Shown here: piece by piece, positions 8,135-15,418 of the stretch | How the letters are laid out: the number at the start of each line of letters is the position of its first letter | Numbering within the stretch: the stretch's first letter is position 1 | Source: Desulfosarcinaceae bacterium | Lineage (GTDB): Bacteria > Desulfobacterota > Desulfobacteria > Desulfobacterales > Desulfosarcinaceae | Direction of reading: 5' to 3' | Assembly: GCA_030066015.1 (NCBI GenBank) | Contig: JASJCL010000054.1 | Location: 1-44,216 of the forward strand | DNA length: 44,216 bases | Position numbers and translations under genes: made by a program | The notes under the pieces: generated by a model | Told to the model about the DNA's origin: nothing | The model's database searches: none | Seen by the model: only the letters and a program-made list of their open reading frames with translations

Positions 8135-10276
8135 CTAATTGCGGCGCGAGAAGCTGTGGCAGCCGCTGCAATCCAGACCTTTGTCGTCGATGTGTTTACG
8201 GTGAACCCTGGTGAACATTTCGCTGGTGGACCACTCGTCGGACTTGTCCTCATGACAGCTGACGCAGAGGGCCCGCCCGTTGCGGCTTGACAGGCGGTCG
8301 TAGCCCAGGGCCGAGAAATCCATGCGCTGCCCGCCGGAGTGGCAGTCGTTGCAGGAGAGCGCCTGTTCGCTGGGGGCGACTTCGTGGAACAGCCCCAGGT
8401 AGCGCTCCGTCTTGGCGAATGTGTGGCCGTTATAGGACCACCCCACGGCCTCGGCCCCCATCCTGACCGCCGTATCGATCTGGCCGCTTTCGAAGAATTT
8501 GCCGATCTTCAGCGGCAGCAGTCGCCCGGTGGCGGGATCCATGGGCTGGTACCCCTTATGGTACTTGAAGGCGTAGATTTTCGCCTGCGAATCCTGAATA
8601 TCTCCGAGGGGCGCCGCCAGTGGGATGCGACCATTGGGACCAGGCTCTGCCCGATCGCCGAACTGGTAAAAGGCGGAATTCCCGTTGAACCAGCGGTAGA
8701 CGGGCGTCACGTTCTTTCCCTTCTCATGGTGCGGTTCATAGAGGCCTTTGGCGGCGACCAGATCGCCGGGTTGGCTCCAATCGCGGGACATGTCGGTGGC
8801 GGCGACCTTGGCGAAGGTGGGGATGTGACAGACCGTACAATTGAGTTTGGCGGTATGGTCGTTGATGCGGCCGTCGTCATGGGGACGCTCGTTGTGACAG
8901 ACGACGCAGCTGACCTCGTCCGGCAGCTCGCGCGGTCTCAGATCGGTCCCGCGGCCGGCGATCTTGTGCCCAACGGCCACATGGCAGTCCAGGCAGTTGA
9001 GCCCGGCGCCCCCGCGGCTGGCAGCGGCCATGTGAACGTCAACGTCGCGGCTTGGATCGCGATGGGCCTCTTCGATATCCCCCCGCTTGAAATTGTCGCC
9101 ACCGCCGGCCTTGGTGTGGCAGTCGAGGCAACTGTTTTTGTCGGGCAATTGGATATCCGACGCCGCCTGGAGAAGGCTGACCGACATGCGGCCTTCGTCC
9201 GGCACAAAGCGGTAGGCCCCATTCACCTGGCCCACCTTGCGCTCGTAGCTGTCGGAATGGCAGACGAGACAGTCGATGTTCTGTAACTGGGCCGTGGTCG
9301 CTGCGGCGGTCGGTTTCTCCCCCAAACCGACGTGGCATTTGGCGCAGCCCCCGTCGACCTGTTTGCCGTCGATATTGGTCAGCTTGCCGATCCAGTTGAT
9401 GTCGGGATAAATGCAGAAGTCGTTGATCCCGCCCAATTTGCCGGCGTGCGCGGAGGCGAGCCCGATCGCTTCGCTGGCATCGCCCCGCCACTGATAGTGC
9501 ACCGAGTCGTGTGCCTCACGGGCCTCCGCTTCGTGGCATTGGAGACAGGTCTGGGGGCCCTCGTAGCGGTCGAAGCGTCCGGCATGGGAGCCGCTGACCG
9601 GATCCGCAGGCGGTTCGGTCAGATCCAGAATCGTTACCGCCAGGTTGCGGTTCCAGCGTGTGTCGCCGGCGGTATAAGAGACCGATAGATCGAGGCTGAG
9701 ATCGGTGTCCACTGACCCGACCTCAAGGACGCCGCCAGCGATGGTGCCGATCGTGTCGGGTGCCATCTGCCAGTCGACCTGGGCGGTGACATCCGCAGTC
9801 TGCCCGTCGCTGTAAGTGGCCAGGGCTGTGTAGGTGGCCGTCTGGCCTTCCTCAAGCTGGATCGGGCCCTCGATGCTGAGATCGGAGAGGGTCACCGCTG
9901 GTGGACTGCTGCAGGGCGGTGCGTTGGCAACCGCCCGCGCCACGTAGTCCGTCCCCTGGCGGGCGCCCACCTCACAGGGGGCTTCCGAAAGGCGCTTGCG
10001 CAGGCGCCAGTCGCCCTCGCTGTCCGCCCTGACCTCGGCCAACACCGCATCCCTTTGTGAATCGCTGATCACAACTGTCTGGCGGGGGATGCCCTTGCCC
10101 TTCAGGCGCAGCACGCCTCTTTCGCTCACCCATCTTGCCGTGGAGATGATGAGTTCATTCTCATCCCCTTCATCGGCGAAGCCTGGCAGGTAAAAACCGA
10201 ACACCAGGAGCGGCAGCAGCATACAAACACAGATACCCCTCCAGGATGCCCCGTGGGGACGCTTGGACCGTAACAT
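8135..10276 (-). CDS. Exported 10-heme c-type cytochrome with N-terminal Ig-like domains
   Basis: A 713-residue protein with a signal peptide (about 1-34, ending GFADEG). Residues about 40-120 and 123-215 look like beta-sandwich domains; the second resembles a bacterial Ig-like (BIG2) fold (LEEGQTATYTALATYSDGQ). From residue 244 to the C-terminus there are ten CXXCH motifs: CLQCH, CAKCH, CLVCH, CLDCH twice, CVVCH, CTVCH, CNDCH, CVSCH and CSGCH. The segment GGINDFCIYPDINW just before the second motif recalls the octaheme tetrathionate-reductase-type cytochromes, so an extracytoplasmic redox enzyme or electron carrier is possible. A strong Shine-Dalgarno (AGGAGG, 10290-10285) precedes the ATG. 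It is divergent from the porin-cytochrome genes and shares their promoter architecture. Confidence 0.88.
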   Translation of the reverse strand: MLRSKRPHGASWRGICVCMLLPLLVFGFYLPGFADEGDENELIISTARWVSERGVLRLKGKGIPRQTVVISDSQRDAVLAEVRADSEGDWRLRKRLSEAPCEVGARQGTDYVARAVANAPPCSSPPAVTLSDLSIEGPIQLEEGQTATYTALATYSDGQTADVTAQVDWQMAPDTIGTIAGGVLEVGSVDTDLSLDLSVSYTAGDTRWNRNLAVTILDLTEPPADPVSGSHAGRFDRYEGPQTCLQCHEAEAREAHDSVHYQWRGDASEAIGLASAHAGKLGGINDFCIYPDINWIGKLTNIDGKQVDGGCAKCHVGLGEKPTAAATTAQLQNIDCLVCHSDSYERKVGQVNGAYRFVPDEGRMSVSLLQAASDIQLPDKNSCLDCHTKAGGGDNFKRGDIEEAHRDPSRDVDVHMAAASRGGAGLNCLDCHVAVGHKIAGRGTDLRPRELPDEVSCVVCHNERPHDDGRINDHTAKLNCTVCHIPTFAKVAATDMSRDWSQPGDLVAAKGLYEPHHEKGKNVTPVYRWFNGNSAFYQFGDRAEPGPNGRIPLAAPLGDIQDSQAKIYAFKYHKGYQPMDPATGRLLPLKIGKFFESGQIDTAVRMGAEAVGWSYNGHTFAKTERYLGLFHEVAPSEQALSCNDCHSGGQRMDFSALGYDRLSSRNGRALCVSCHEDKSDEWSTSEMFTRVHRKHIDDKGLDCSGCHSFSRRN

Positions 10277-10369
10277 AAAGAGTAACCTCCTAACGCAATG
10301 CAGTGGTTGATCGCCTGAGGCCGGTGCGTGTCACCGGTTGTGTGAAGTGCGATTGAGGAAGTGACCCAA

Positions 10370-10395
10370 GCAAATAAGGTACCACATTGTGGTAC
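10370..10395 (-). promoter_or_regulatory. Sigma-54-type promoter overlapping a 17-bp palindrome, for the 10-heme cytochrome
   Basis: The perfect palindrome GTACCACATTGTGGTAC (one central base) lies at 10379-10395. Read on the minus strand, its TGGTAC half forms a -24 element whose GG (10383-10382) is exactly 10 bases from the GC (10371-10370) of a TTTGCT -12 element, as required by the consensus TGGCAC-N5-TTGCW. The predicted transcript starts near 10359, giving a leader of about 80 bases containing a CCGGTG/CACCGG hairpin. The palindrome could be an operator; no cognate regulator gene is in the window. Confidence 0.65.
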
Positions 10396-10528
10396 TTCGA
10401 ATCGCAAGCGGGTCCTCGCAGAGGCCCGCCAATTGCAGTATATGGCCCTAAACCGCCAAAATGAAACAATGAATCCTGGCCTCATGAACCAGCCAATTTT
10501 CGATGATGATAGACCGCCGAACATAACA

Positions 10529-10549
10529 TTTGTGACGGGTTTGTGACGG
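10529..10549. repeat. Direct repeat TTTGTGACGG x2, possible activator site
   Basis: Two identical 10-bp copies (10529-10538 and 10540-10549) are phased at 11 bp, about one helical turn. They lie roughly 170-190 bp upstream of the predicted minus-strand start site, a usual distance for an enhancer-binding protein. Function is inferred from position only. Confidence 0.4.
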
Positions 10550-10653
10550 ATCGGACCGCAAATTTTGCACTCCATGATGGTAAATGCGAAAAATTTTGAC
10601 GCGGGGGGAGGTCATTAAGACGCCCCGCTTGCCGACCGCGGTCCGCCTTCCAG

Positions 10654-10683
10654 CCGCTGGTGCAAAGCGGCCCGCACCAGCGG
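10654..10683. repeat. Perfect 10-bp inverted repeat with 10-base spacer
   Basis: CCGCTGGTGC at 10654-10663 is the exact reverse complement of GCACCAGCGG at 10674-10683. It sits midway between the two divergent promoters and could be a regulator site or an RNA hairpin. No T-run follows. Confidence 0.45.
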
Positions 10684-10898
10684 TGCCGGCGAGAGAAGGG
10701 CCCACTTGTCGGCATTTGCTCATTTGTGCACAGTACGGCGGCCACCGATTACCGTAATTGCATCTCCAACCACGGACCGCTCTCCACAAGTGCGCGACAC
10801 GTCCGCTAATGATGGCCCGGGTTCATGTGGCAATTGGCATTAAACTCCATTGGTTAAACACCCGGGCCAATCCCAGCGGAGCTCAGCGGACAATTCGG

Positions 10899-10926
10899 GT
10901 ACCACATTGTGGTACATCGCTTGCAG
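10899..10926 (+). promoter_or_regulatory. Sigma-54-type promoter overlapping a 17-bp palindrome, for the porin-cytochrome genes
   Basis: The same palindrome as at 10379 recurs at 10899-10915. On the plus strand its TGGTAC half supplies the -24 GG (10911-10912); the -12 GC (10923-10924, in CTTGCA) is 10 bases away. The predicted start is near 10935. In the other orientation at this copy the -12 GC is not preserved (GT), and at the 10379 copy it is out of register, so each copy points at its own gene. Confidence 0.65.
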
Positions 10927-11058
10927 AACAATTGAACATCCCGGCCCATAATTGCCGGTCACCGAATTGACGGACAGATCTGGTTGTGCAAGAAAGTGGT
11001 AAAGTGCAACTTGTCCGCAACGCGATCCTCACATCGACACCAAGCCCAAGAGACGGAG

Positions 11059-12348
11059 GTGGGGGAGATTCAACCTGCACGCACCTGCACCCGCATCATC
11101 ATCACCAGCATCCTCATCGCATTTTACGTCCTGCCTTCATCTCTGAAGGCCGCCGAACTGGAACTTCGCTCGGAGACCCTGCTACGCGCGTTGGAGCGGG
11201 ACACCACCAACGGCGAAGACCAGTTCGTCCTTCCCATCTACGAATATCTCAGTATCGATTACCAGGACCTCGAGGAGGGGGGCGTCTCGCTGCACCTGCA
11301 CGGGTGGGCGCGCAAAGACCTGGCCGACAGCGACTACTTCGATGAGGATGGCGACGGCGAGCTGCTCTACGGCTATCTCCAGTACGCCAGGCCCTATGGC
11401 GGGTTCAGTGCGCGATTGGGGCGTCAGCACATCTTCGCCGGCATCACCAACGAGACGGTCGACGGTCTCCACATGGCCTACGACGTGGGCAGCTATTTCA
11501 CCATCAGCGGCTTCGGCGGCTTGCCGGCGGAATACAGTGAGGATAACGGCAGCGGGGGGGACCACATCTACGGTGGCCGACTGGCCCAACACCTGGGGCG
11601 GGCCTACCAGGTCGGCATTGGCTATGAGAAAATCGTCGACGACACCGAAGATGTCAGCGAGACCACGGGTGTCGATATCACCGCCGATCCCTCCCGGCAC
11701 ATCAGCCTGAGCGGGGTTTCGGCCTATAATCTGGACACCGAAGCGTGGCGCGAACACCGCTACGCCGCTGATCTGCGCTGGGGCGTCCTGCGCGTCGGTC
11801 CCCGCTACCACCAGTTTAACTTCGCGGATTATTTCAGCGACGGGCCGGAAGCGGGCAGCCTGTTCCGCTTCCTGGGGGAGAGCGATGAAACCCTCACCCT
11901 CTACGGCGGCGATGCGGAAGTGGCCTTGGGCACCCGCCTGGTGCTGGGGGCCAAGGTCACGCAGTACCACTACGACGAGCGTGACGAAGAAGCCTTCTAC
12001 GCCGCCGGCCTCCTGACGCTTGGCAGGTTCACCGCCTTCGAGATGGGGGTGGAAGCGGGGCAGATGGCGGGCGACAGCGACGACAACCGCTATCGCCTCT
12101 ACCGCGGCTACCTCTACTGGCAGGTGGGCGGCAGGGTGTTGACAGATGGCTTCATCAGCGCCGACGCCCAGTTGATCGATTACGAAGCGGAGATCTACGG
12201 TGAATCTCAAGCCCAGTTCTACACGCTGGGTCTGGGGGGGCAGGTGGTGCCGAATCTGCTCACCCTCAAAGTGGCATTCAATTACGCCCAGGATCCTTAC
12301 TATGATGAGGATATCAGCGCCATCCTCTCATTGATCATCGAGTTGTAG
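11059..12348 (+). CDS. Outer-membrane beta-barrel (porin-like) protein of a putative cytochrome conduit
   Basis: About 429 residues, with a signal peptide ending near SSLKAAE and then alternating amphipathic strands with aromatic girdle residues (LLYGYLQYARPYGGFSARLG, RYRLYRGYLYWQVGG) and a terminal strand ending in Leu. This is typical of a 16- to 20-strand barrel without Cys or heme motifs. The frame is open back to a TTG at 10984. GTG at 11059 gives a normal signal peptide, but GGAG is directly adjacent to it; an ATT a few codons on is better spaced, so the start is uncertain. It heads a plus-strand series with two cytochrome genes (gaps 84 and 97 bp), the arrangement seen in Geobacter porin-cytochrome (Pcc/Ext) conduits, where the barrel sheathes a heme protein across the outer membrane. 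Confidence 0.8.
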   Translation: MGEIQPARTCTRIIITSILIAFYVLPSSLKAAELELRSETLLRALERDTTNGEDQFVLPIYEYLSIDYQDLEEGGVSLHLHGWARKDLADSDYFDEDGDGELLYGYLQYARPYGGFSARLGRQHIFAGITNETVDGLHMAYDVGSYFTISGFGGLPAEYSEDNGSGGDHIYGGRLAQHLGRAYQVGIGYEKIVDDTEDVSETTGVDITADPSRHISLSGVSAYNLDTEAWREHRYAADLRWGVLRVGPRYHQFNFADYFSDGPEAGSLFRFLGESDETLTLYGGDAEVALGTRLVLGAKVTQYHYDERDEEAFYAAGLLTLGRFTAFEMGVEAGQMAGDSDDNRYRLYRGYLYWQVGGRVLTDGFISADAQLIDYEAEIYGESQAQFYTLGLGGQVVPNLLTLKVAFNYAQDPYYDEDISAILSLIIEL

Positions 12349-12432
12349 CGCCGCCGTTCGACCGCGGTGCGAACCTTTACCTGGCGACGATATGGAACCG
12401 CGTCGCCGAAACCAGCAATGCTCAGGTTGCCC

Positions 12433-12927
12433 ATGGCCTCGAAGCGATTCCGAACCCCGTTTCCGTCTCGATCGGTCCTGCTGATCTGCCTCGTATGCCT
12501 GACACTGGTGGGAACCTTCACCGCCCGACAGGTCCGCGGCGGCGCCTTTGCGCTGCCGTTGGTGCATCCGGATGAGGGCGATGACCTGCGCCAGTGCCTG
12601 GACTGCCACGACAGCGAGGAGAGCGATTTTCCCTTCGAACGCTTCAGTCACGGTCTATTGTACGCCGAGCGCCACGGTGGCTCGGCGCGAGGCCATGCGG
12701 CCGTCTGTGCCATGTGTCACCAGGAACGCTTCTGCAGCGATTGTCATGGGATTCGACCGGGCTTGAAGCCGTCCCTCAAAAACAGTACGGACACCCGCCG
12801 GCGAATGCCCCACCGCGGTGACTACCTGACCCGCCACCGCATCGACGGGCGCATCGATCCGACGGCCTGTTTCCGTTGCCACGGCAGCCCCAAGCGAGCA
12901 AAATTGTGTGCCCCTTGCCATCGTTGA
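12433..12927 (+). CDS. Exported pentaheme c-type cytochrome
   Basis: A 164-residue protein when started at the second of two close ATGs (12418 and 12433); the later one has an AGG upstream and gives a compact signal anchor (residues 15-30, SVLLICLVCLTLVGTF). Five CXXCH motifs follow: CLDCH, CAMCH, CSDCH, CFRCH and CAPCH, the last almost at the C-terminus. Spacing between motifs is wide and additional His residues (HGLLYAERHGG, RHRID) could be distal ligands. By position it is the periplasmic or barrel-embedded heme carrier between the inner membrane and the large surface cytochrome encoded next. The cysteine in the anchor (LVCLTL) is not in a good lipobox. Confidence 0.85.
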   Translation: MASKRFRTPFPSRSVLLICLVCLTLVGTFTARQVRGGAFALPLVHPDEGDDLRQCLDCHDSEESDFPFERFSHGLLYAERHGGSARGHAAVCAMCHQERFCSDCHGIRPGLKPSLKNSTDTRRRMPHRGDYLTRHRIDGRIDPTACFRCHGSPKRAKLCAPCHR

Positions 12928-13024
12928 GGTCGGTCAGGAGCGGTGGCATCCTCCATACGCCGCGGCGGTGCCGGAAACTTCGCAACTTGCCGCCCCCGGG
13001 GCGTTTTCAGGAATGAGGTTCCTC

Positions 13025-15397
13025 GTGATACGCTTTCGATGCTACGTGTGCGGTCTCTTCGTTTGTTGCGCGCTTCTGCTGCTCCTGCTTGCCTGCTCCA
13101 GTCCAAATAGCCTCGCACCGAGTGCCGGTGAAGCGCATCCCGCCCGATACCTTCTCGAGCATGGAGAGGCGGCCAGGTCCGATCTCGCCGACTGCCAAAC
13201 CTGCCACCAAAGCGACCTGGCAGGGGGGGAAAATGTGACCAGCTGTTTTAGCTGTCACGAGCCGGACACCGACTTCGCCCTCCACCCGCTGCCCTATGCC
13301 GACCCCGATCAGCACGGTACCGCCGCGCGCAACGACCAGGCCGGCTGTTTGGCTTGCCATGGCTCGGCACCCAATCGCTTCGACGGTGGGATCATTGCCG
13401 ACGAGAATCTATACGCTTCCGAATCCGCCACCTGTGCATCGGCGGACTGCCATCCCTCCGCCGGCGCCCATCCCACCAATTGGCAGGGCAGCAACGATAT
13501 CAACGGCAACGGCTACAGCGCCACTCATCAAGTGGTGACCTCGACAGCCATCGACACCAGCTGTGCCCTCTGCCACCAGATCTCCCAAGGCGGCGCAACC
13601 CCACTTGCCGAAGCGCCCAGCTGCTACAGCGCCACCTTCACCAACAGCGACGGCAGCACCACCGGCTGTCATGCCGGTGGTCCCGGAGAGGGCGCCCACC
13701 CCATCCCCTATGCAGCTGCCAACCTCCATGGCGGCAGCGCCAAGGCCGACCTGGCCGCATGCCAGGTCTGTCACGGCACCGCCGGCACGACCGATTTTGA
13801 CGGCGGCATCAGCGATGTCTCCTGCGCCGCAGCGGAATGCCACCCCGCCGCCGGCGCCCATCCCACCCGCTGGCTGGGAGACAACGACATCACACCAGCG
13901 TATACGAGCACCCACCGGGATGCGGCCAATGCCGAAACCGGCTGCGCCCTCTGTCACGACGTGACCCAAGGACGCACACCTCCCAATACAGCAGCGCCGA
14001 GCTGTTTTTCGGCCAGCTTCACCAACAGCGACGGCAGTACCTCCGGCTGCCACAGCAGCGGCCCGGGGACGGTTCCCCATGCGCTTCCCTACACACAGCC
14101 CAGCGAGCACGGCGGCGCCGCCAAGGCCGACCTCATCGCCTGCCAGGCGTGCCACGGCACTCCCGGGACGACCGCATTCAACGGCGGCGTGGCAGCCACC
14201 GCCTGTGCTGCCGTCGACTGTCACCCGGTGGCTGGGGCCCACCCCACCAATTGGCAGGGGGAGAACGACCCCTCACCGAGCTACCGCTCTTCGCACCGCA
14301 ACGCCGGTCAGCAGGCCACCAATTGTGCCCTTTGTCATGATTTTACCGACGGCCGCACACCGCCCCTGGCAGAGGCGCCCAGCTGCTTTTCGGCCAGTTT
14401 TACCAACAGCGACGGCAGCACCAGCGGCTGTCATAGCGATGGTCCGGGAGCGGCCCACGCCCTGCCCTTTACCGACCCAGTGGATCATGGGCCCGAGGCC
14501 AAGGCCGACCTCACCGCCTGTGTGGCCTGTCACGCCACCCCGGCCGATGCCGGCCCGGGTGACAATCCGCGTTTCAACCTCACCGTGGGAGATCTGCCCC
14601 AGGGTTGCGAGACCAGCGGCTGCCACAGCCCCTTCACCGCCCACCCAGTACCCCTCTGGGCCGGTGCAGAGGCCACCAGCCACGTCTCTGCCGGAAACCA
14701 GGCCGAGGCCTGCGCCATGTGTCACGGCGAGACGCTCAGCGGCGAAGGTGCCGCTGTCGGTCCAGCCTGCACCGCCTGCCACGAGTTGGGCTCTCCCCTC
14801 GTGCGCAGCGACTGCACCTCGTGCCATGCCACGCCCCCGAACAATAACAGTGATGCGTCCGGCAATCGGCCCAACCGCAACGGCGCCCACAGTGCCCACC
14901 AAGGCTATGCTGGCGTGACAGATAATTGCAGCGTTTGCCACAACGGCGCCGGTGCCAATGCCAACAACCATTTCGACGAAAGCGCGCCGGCCACCATCCG
15001 GATGCTGAACACCTACAACGCCAAAGGCAGTTCGGCCGGCTTTTCTGCGGCCAGTCACACCTGCAGCAATATCCGCTGCCATGGCGGCCGGACCACACCC
15101 AACTGGTTCAGCGGCAGCATCAATGTGGCCACCGACTGCGAATCCTGCCACACCTTCGGAACGTCGGAATACAACGGCTATTTTTCGGGGGAACATGGCG
15201 AGCACCGGGGAGAGGGTATCGCCTGCATCCGATGCCATGACGCCGCCAAGCTGGCCAACCCGAATGGCGCCCATCTCTCCAACTTGGCCAGCACCGGCTT
15301 TGAGCAGGACCCCTGGGATACCATCCTGCCATTGAATCAGAGCTGCCGGGACAGCGGCTGCCATGGCTCGGGGATCGATTTCGGAGATTGGAATTAG
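13025..15397 (+). CDS. Large multiheme lipoprotein cytochrome with 24 candidate heme motifs (CX2CH, CX4CH, CX14CH)
   Basis: 790 residues from GTG 13025, which has GAGG six bases upstream; ATG 13013 is in frame but has no spaced Shine-Dalgarno. A lipoprotein signal ends in LLAC (C24). I count 15 CX2CH, six CX4CH (CASADCH, CAAAECH, CAAVDCH, CETSGCH, CSNIRCH, CRDSGCH) and three CX14CH motifs, giving up to 24 c-hemes. Three tandem modules (residues about 87-224, 225-351, 352-477) each carry CX2CH, CX4CH, CX2CH and CX14CH in that order. The C-terminal part (HTCSNIRCHGG ... TDCESCH) matches the CxxxxCH...CXXCH repeat known from Geobacter. CX14CH binds heme in Geobacter OmcZ. The likely role is an outer-surface electron-transfer cytochrome paired with the barrel and pentaheme proteins upstream. 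Confidence 0.9.
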   Translation: MIRFRCYVCGLFVCCALLLLLLACSSPNSLAPSAGEAHPARYLLEHGEAARSDLADCQTCHQSDLAGGENVTSCFSCHEPDTDFALHPLPYADPDQHGTAARNDQAGCLACHGSAPNRFDGGIIADENLYASESATCASADCHPSAGAHPTNWQGSNDINGNGYSATHQVVTSTAIDTSCALCHQISQGGATPLAEAPSCYSATFTNSDGSTTGCHAGGPGEGAHPIPYAAANLHGGSAKADLAACQVCHGTAGTTDFDGGISDVSCAAAECHPAAGAHPTRWLGDNDITPAYTSTHRDAANAETGCALCHDVTQGRTPPNTAAPSCFSASFTNSDGSTSGCHSSGPGTVPHALPYTQPSEHGGAAKADLIACQACHGTPGTTAFNGGVAATACAAVDCHPVAGAHPTNWQGENDPSPSYRSSHRNAGQQATNCALCHDFTDGRTPPLAEAPSCFSASFTNSDGSTSGCHSDGPGAAHALPFTDPVDHGPEAKADLTACVACHATPADAGPGDNPRFNLTVGDLPQGCETSGCHSPFTAHPVPLWAGAEATSHVSAGNQAEACAMCHGETLSGEGAAVGPACTACHELGSPLVRSDCTSCHATPPNNNSDASGNRPNRNGAHSAHQGYAGVTDNCSVCHNGAGANANNHFDESAPATIRMLNTYNAKGSSAGFSAASHTCSNIRCHGGRTTPNWFSGSINVATDCESCHTFGTSEYNGYFSGEHGEHRGEGIACIRCHDAAKLANPNGAHLSNLASTGFEQDPWDTILPLNQSCRDSGCHGSGIDFGDWN
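13283..14455 (+). repeat. Three tandem four-heme coding modules
   Basis: Copies at 13283-13696 (414 bp), 13697-14077 (381 bp) and 14078-14455 (378 bp), with a degenerate start of a fourth at 14456. Each begins H-x-(L/I)-PY and ends at the CX14CH segment (SFTNSDGSTSGCH). All lengths are multiples of three, so modules can be gained or lost in frame. Confidence 0.85.
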
Positions 15398-15398
15398 G

Positions 15399-15418
15399 GG
15401 TGCCGGGAGCTCGGCACC
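15399..15418. terminator. Short stem-loop between convergent genes
   Basis: GGTGCCG (15399-15405) pairs perfectly with CGGCACC (15412-15418) across a 6-base loop, just after the cytochrome stop and reaching the stop of the convergent oxidoreductase gene. There is no clear T-run, so termination is only probable. Confidence 0.45.

Larger units (their letters stand above)
10277..11058. other. Long divergent intergenic region between two cytochrome units
   Basis: About 780 bases without a convincing gene. It holds the two palindrome/sigma-54 promoters near its ends, a 10-bp direct repeat pair and a 10-bp inverted repeat between them. Stretches around 10590-10800 show no coding signature. Such a large space fits enhancer-dependent control of both flanking units. 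Confidence 0.7.

Noticed and set aside
10277-10360. c-di-GMP/cGAMP (GEMM) riboswitch in the cytochrome leader
   Set aside because: Such switches are common before Geobacter cytochromes, but only a small CCGGTG/CACCGG hairpin is present and the GEMM core is not.
10422-10437. Third sigma-54-like match (AGGCCC...TTGCA) on the plus strand
   Set aside because: Spacing fits, but no palindrome and no gene within about 600 bases in that direction; likely chance in GC-rich DNA.
13283-14455. CRISPR-like periodicity in the repeat region
   Set aside because: The period is about 380 bp and in frame; it is a protein repeat, not a repeat-spacer array.
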